A DNA stretch of 64,000 nucleotides from Sipunculus nudus (lineage: Eukaryota > Annelida > Sipuncula > Golfingiida > Sipunculidae): assembly GCA_026874595.1 (NCBI GenBank), contig CM049314.1, positions 58,941,300 through 59,005,299 of the forward strand, given 5' to 3'. Below the pieces are notes generated by a model. It saw nothing but the letters and a program-made list of their open reading frames with translations. It was not told the DNA's origin and did not search any database. Numbering within the stretch: position 1 is the stretch's first letter; every line of letters begins with the position of its first letter. Both the position numbers and the translations under genes were made by a program. Below are positions 60,139 through 64,000 of this stretch, piece by piece.

Positions 60139-63100
60139 TTAGGGAACAATTACAGAGGGAGGGGCATGTAGGAAATAATAAGCATGTACGGGAGGCATTG
60201 TGTATGAAACAAAAGAACTTCCAATGTACGCAAATCCTGGCATTACCGGAAGTTTGTGTCGGGTACTGCCACCTTACCAGTGCGCGATATGAGAAACTGT
60301 ATGAGGCTGTTTGTGTTATTTTGTCTGAATCTAAACAACCTAATCTCATTTTAATAACGCAGGTCCCTTGTACAAGAATCGAATAAAGCGGCCGTGGGGT
60401 TAATAGCAATTTCACGTAGTTAATCACACCGATGAAAAGTTAACGGTGGATAATATTGCTCTTTTTGAAGCAAATATCTTACATATGACTAGTTTGTTTT
60501 TTGGTGCATGATTGTAAGGAGTAACATGGCCACCTCTCCGTTATTTTGTCCGATAGAAAGCTACCAAACAGGCGAAAGATATACCGAAAGTAGGCCAAGT
60601 CTTAAAGGATATTTTAAAAATTTAAACAGTCACCACAGAATAATGAGTTATTTATCAAAATAGTTAAAAACAAAAATACATCACTTTCATAGGCATTTCT
60701 AACATGCTCAGTTTACTAAGTGTTAGGAGCCTCTGTTTATTAACTTTAATTTGGACAAAGAATTCGGAAAACTTTCTATCTAAAGGACAAGTCCTTCCCA
60801 ATTAAGCCACATTAACAGACAAAGTTAGTTACCATAAGACAGAAAGAAAATACAATTTATCCTTGTAGGTTTCCCTCTTATGCTGACTTATTATTCCCTG
60901 TATACATATTTTTCTATCACAAGTCTACGTATACACTCTCATGACGATCTCAGAAAGAAAAAGAGAAAAAAATATGAAGTTCCGTACATCGTCCTATTAC
61001 GCCAGAAAGCTTCATATATATATTACCAACAGGTGTGGCTTAGAAGTCGAGAGGGAAAGTTAAGTAAAAAATGTAGACACGGGTAGTTTATATCCCTTGG
61101 GATGTTTCCAGCCGAAACCTGACAATGGCGAGCGCGGAGCTCGGTATATTATTCATAGTGGGTTGAATTCTTCAGGGGGGAAGAGTATTGTATGCTACAT
61201 CGGAAGTACGCAACTCTCCAGGCATATTCTTTAATTAAGCGAGAATATATCAGGATTAATTAGTTCTTGGCCTGACGGGTTACACGAGAGGTCACGAGGT
61301 GAGCTCAAAACCATCTAGCTGGCAGACAAACTGTGCTACTACTTTCAATAAGATCAAGACAGACGACTTTGCAGCTTTGCCGCTGAGCTGGCCGCTTAGC
61401 ACAAGCAGCAGCGTTAAGCGGCCTATCAGGAGAACCCACACGCTGCTCAAGGGACACCTCGTGCCATTCATTATTATTAGGATTACACTTGGAATTAGTA
61501 CAACAATTACTCTTGCGGTATATTATTAAGGAACACTGATATGTTTTTTGTTATCGTTGCAAAAGCAGTTCCTCGCTCCCCATATAGTCAATATAGCATT
61601 AGGGAACGCTCTTTGAGGATGCAACTCAATTAAAGTGAAGGCGGTTTTTTTGCTTGCATGAGACTGAATGGATATGTATAAAAAAAGGACAGAGAAGCTC
61701 TACACGTTAGCCATATGTAGCATATCTGTACCATATGCACGCGATTATCGCGAAGGAAATAATTATAACGAAAATAAAACCTTCCTGAATTAGACGCCCA
61801 TCGACACATGTTTATTCAGAGTTGAACAGTCGTGTATACTCATTGGTATCTCTGTATTGTACGTTATGCTTTCCTAGTGGGTCTAAAGTCGAAATCCAAA
61901 TGACTGATGATATAAAAAGACTACCCATGTGCTACTCGTAAATTAAAGATGAATATTTTGAATACGATCGTATATTTTACATTTTCTGTCAATGATAAAC
62001 AAGAAATATTCCCAATCGTTTTCCCAATGTTCTCTTGGATCCTTGCTGTTTTAGATTTTTTGGGCATGTAAATAATTCCTGAAATGTATCTATATATTCT
62101 CTGTGCAATAACTTCCTGGTCAGGTCCAGATAATTGAACATTCGGGAATCAGTGAACATATTAAAATTACGAAGATTTATTCAAGCGAATATGAAGCCAA
62201 CTATAGTATTGTAATTGAAGTGCATTATAGGTACGTTCTATTAACAAGGCCCAACAGTTGTTTCCGCTTTACTATAACCTATTATATATTATATATATTA
62301 TATATAAATATATTTCATAATCAACCGGTTTATGTATTGAAAATAATGATAAAAAATATATTGATTAAAAAAAATTAAACTTATTTTAAATAGATTTAAC
62401 TTCATAATTTCAAGGTTATAATTCCTTAACTCAGGGAAAGTATACTATTATTATATATATATATGTATTTATATATATGTGTGTGTATTCAATAGTCATC
62501 CCGTAAAAAAAGCATATACTGAAAATTGACAAAAAGTGATACACTCCGTGTATAAAGATTTAGGAATAATACAGTCTAAACCCCTTATTTTCTAAAGCTG
62601 CTTTTTTTTATAAAAAAAATCAAACCGATTTGTTTATATCCGTTGTTATAAATAAACTTGTACTAGAGAACAATCTGTTACTAGCTATCCTCATGCAATC
62701 TACTAAACTCAGAAAAAAAAATATGCGAGGTAACCAAATAATTTATTGTATTCTAAATTAAACATGGACTCCTGCCGCGTAAATTCAGTTGATGCAAAGG
62801 AGAATCGTTCCTTACAAGTAACATACCAAAAAAAAAGTTCTAGAGATTTAGGAAAAATGCCATTAACTGGTCCCCGCGGCAGGTTGTATAATAAAAATAA
62901 GTCGGGGGCACCTCTAAGATGTTAGGAACCACCAGTTGCACAACGGGGCAGTAGTTTAGAGAATGTACGGTAATGACATCATATCCGGCAATTGGTGCCT
63001 GGATGATCATGTAGTTCTTCTAGTTATGTGGCATTATAGAACAACAAGAGGTCCCATTTCTCAAGAGAAAAGACATATACGAATGCCACGGATATTTTTT

Positions 63101-63766
63101 GTCGTTCTAACAGGGATTATTTTTGACTGCAAATGTAAATGATTAATTGTGTCTATTCCTGTACGTTCTAAAAAATCCGTCTCACCTCTGGTTCGGAAAA
63201 CACACATCATTCTTATAGATGTTTGCTAGAAAAGAAGACCATTGCAGTAAAAAATATGGGCTTTACATCCCGTAGTCTACGAAGAAATGGTAACCTGTCG
63301 TACTATATGCATGCTGTCGAAATGGCAAACCTCATAAGTACACCTGCACTTTGGATTTTCGAGTATTTTTTGTTTCTTTTACTAGAGCTTCAACGAATAA
63401 AAGTTTAGTCCAGTCCAAATTAATAAGCATTTTATTTATTTGATATTTAAAAATTTGCTTATGTACATGTATCACGATGTTGATCTTAATTAAATTAGCC
63501 CTGGACAGGTTGAGCCTTACTTAATTTCTATAAAATGTTTAGCAGTAGAATCGTTAGTCGCACAAAGCCCGGTGACGGAAAACGAACATCAGATACTTTA
63601 CTCAGACGGATATTCACCCAGTCTAAAATGCAGGTACCATGGTTTATTGTGTTCTAGTATTGATCCGAATACGTGCTTGGAAAAGTTATCCATAGGTTAA
63701 TAAATCATTGTCATGTTATTATTGCGCAATGTGTTTATAATGGTTTGTACATTTTTTATGTTGTAG
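60139..63766 (+). other. Presumed neuroligin intron upstream of the exon, no features of note
   Basis: The exon at 63767 has an acceptor, so DNA immediately before it is intron. How far the intron extends leftward is unknown because no upstream neuroligin exon was found. Short AT-only foldbacks lie at 62281-62312 and 62449-62485. The frames at 60880-61086, 61299-61529 and 63223-63408 show no esterase-domain sequence. The last 16 bases before the exon are T-rich (TTTTTTATGTTGTAG). Confidence 0.6.
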
Positions 63767-63916
63767 CTCTTAACAACACAGAGCGACTGGCTGTGATCAT
63801 GTTTGTCCATGGCGAGTCTTATGACCAAGGAACCGGAAATGCGTATGACGGGAGTGTCCTGGCCAGCTACGGTGACGTCATAGTGATTACTCTGAACTAC
63901 CGTCTAGGACCACTGG
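63767..63916 (+). CDS. Neuroligin, internal coding exon (partial gene)
   Basis: This exon encodes 49 complete codons from the N-terminal half of the extracellular cholinesterase-like domain of a neuroligin, the postsynaptic adhesion receptor that binds neurexins. The peptide reads through [20 protein letters not shown] and [11 protein letters not shown], which are neuroligin family signatures. The oxyanion-hole position that is HGG in active esterases is HGE here, as in invertebrate neuroligins, consistent with a non-catalytic adhesion protein. The first full codons give L-N-N-T, an N-glycosylation sequon. An AG acceptor after a T-rich tract ends at 63766, and a perfect GTAAGT donor starts at 63917. 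The exon opens with two bases of a split codon and ends with one base, so both flanking introns are phase 1. The signal peptide, the rest of the esterase domain, the membrane segment and the cytoplasmic tail lie outside the window or were not found. The gene runs rightward. The family call is firm; which neuroligin paralogue is not resolved. Confidence 0.93.
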
Positions 63917-64000
63917 GTAAGTACCATTCACATGCGCCTTTTGTCGTTTTTTTTTTTCAAACTGCAGAGACACGGACTCACAAGAGTACGTCTATACTGG
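63917..64000 (+). other. Start of neuroligin intron downstream of the exon
   Basis: The intron opens with the consensus donor GTAAGT. A long T-run followed by CTGCAG at 63962-63967 looks like an acceptor, but reading on in phase 1 does not give the FL-x-TG-D type sequence that follows this exon in neuroligins, and the implied intron would be only about 50 bases. It is treated as intronic. Confidence 0.7.

Noticed and set aside
59927-60427. 166-codon minus-strand frame
   Set aside because: It crosses the GA/G17 tract, and the remainder resembles no protein family.
61901-61935. Second CTGATGA hammerhead candidates at 61903 (+), 59680 (-), 36429 (-) and 6493 (-)
   Set aside because: No GAAA box with a pairable stem II follows at any of these sites.
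63962-64000. Possible splice acceptor after a T-run (CTGCAG) starting a next neuroligin exon
   Set aside because: The downstream bases in phase 1 do not give the conserved sequence that follows NYRLG-LG in neuroligins, and the intron would be only about 50 bases.

Overview
This is nuclear DNA from an animal, most likely a marine invertebrate and probably a mollusc such as a bivalve. The case rests on four things: an invertebrate-type neuroligin exon with consensus GT-AG splice sites; no dense coding on either strand; very long (TA)n, (GA)n and (C)n/(G)n tracts; and tRNA-derived SINEs, small inverted-repeat transposons and minisatellites scattered through AT-rich DNA. The phylum assignment is an inference from style, not from a marker gene.

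Only one coding segment is convincing: a 150-bp internal exon of a neuroligin (63767-63916, + strand) at the right-hand edge, with introns on both sides. The preceding 63.7 kb has no recognisable second exon on either strand. It is therefore upstream intron, 5' flank or intergenic DNA of the neuroligin locus, and these cannot be told apart from sequence alone. The longest other open frame not explained by a simple repeat (57924-58610, - strand) is a weak candidate with no family I recognise.

Layout from left to right. 0-3 kb: a degenerate local repeat, TA/CT microsatellites, a 181-bp pogo/Tigger-like MITE at 1554-1734 and a C21 tract. 3-10 kb: mostly unique DNA with a small CpG-rich patch at 3.1 kb and a truncated SINE at 7.5 kb. 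10.2-10.5 kb: two TA arrays bracketing a segment whose minus strand carries a decayed hammerhead-ribozyme core of the kind carried by Penelope-like retroelements. 14.0-14.9 kb: three head-to-tail copies of a 293-295 bp unit. 15.6-18.4 kb: two tRNA-derived SINEs of one family in opposite orientations, around a composite repeat. 24.1-25.2 kb: a 945-bp foldback element flanked by TTAA and inserted into the tRNA-like head of another SINE. 26.1-26.4 kb: a 27-bp minisatellite, open in frame on the minus strand. 27.8-28.5 kb: a second copy of the 16-17 kb repeat, split by a TA array. 29.6-31.5 kb: a dispersed repeat pair. 32-33 kb: a third dispersed family (copies also at 44.9 and 52.8 kb) and a 300-bp ACT/GCT trinucleotide tract. 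36.8 kb: a 17-bp minisatellite. 50.4-50.9 kb: a three-copy tandem of about 163 bp. 53.6 kb: an intact-headed SINE. 54.8-55.0 and 60.1 kb: purine/pyrimidine tracts with G runs. 55.6-56.0 kb: a hAT-like MITE. 56.9-57.3 kb: two NRF1-type palindromes. 63.8 kb: the neuroligin exon.

The window is best read as a repeat-rich non-coding flank or large intron of a synaptic adhesion gene. The features worth following up are the nested TTAA foldback, the hammerhead-like core, the tandem units, and the habit of TA arrays sitting directly against or inside transposon copies.
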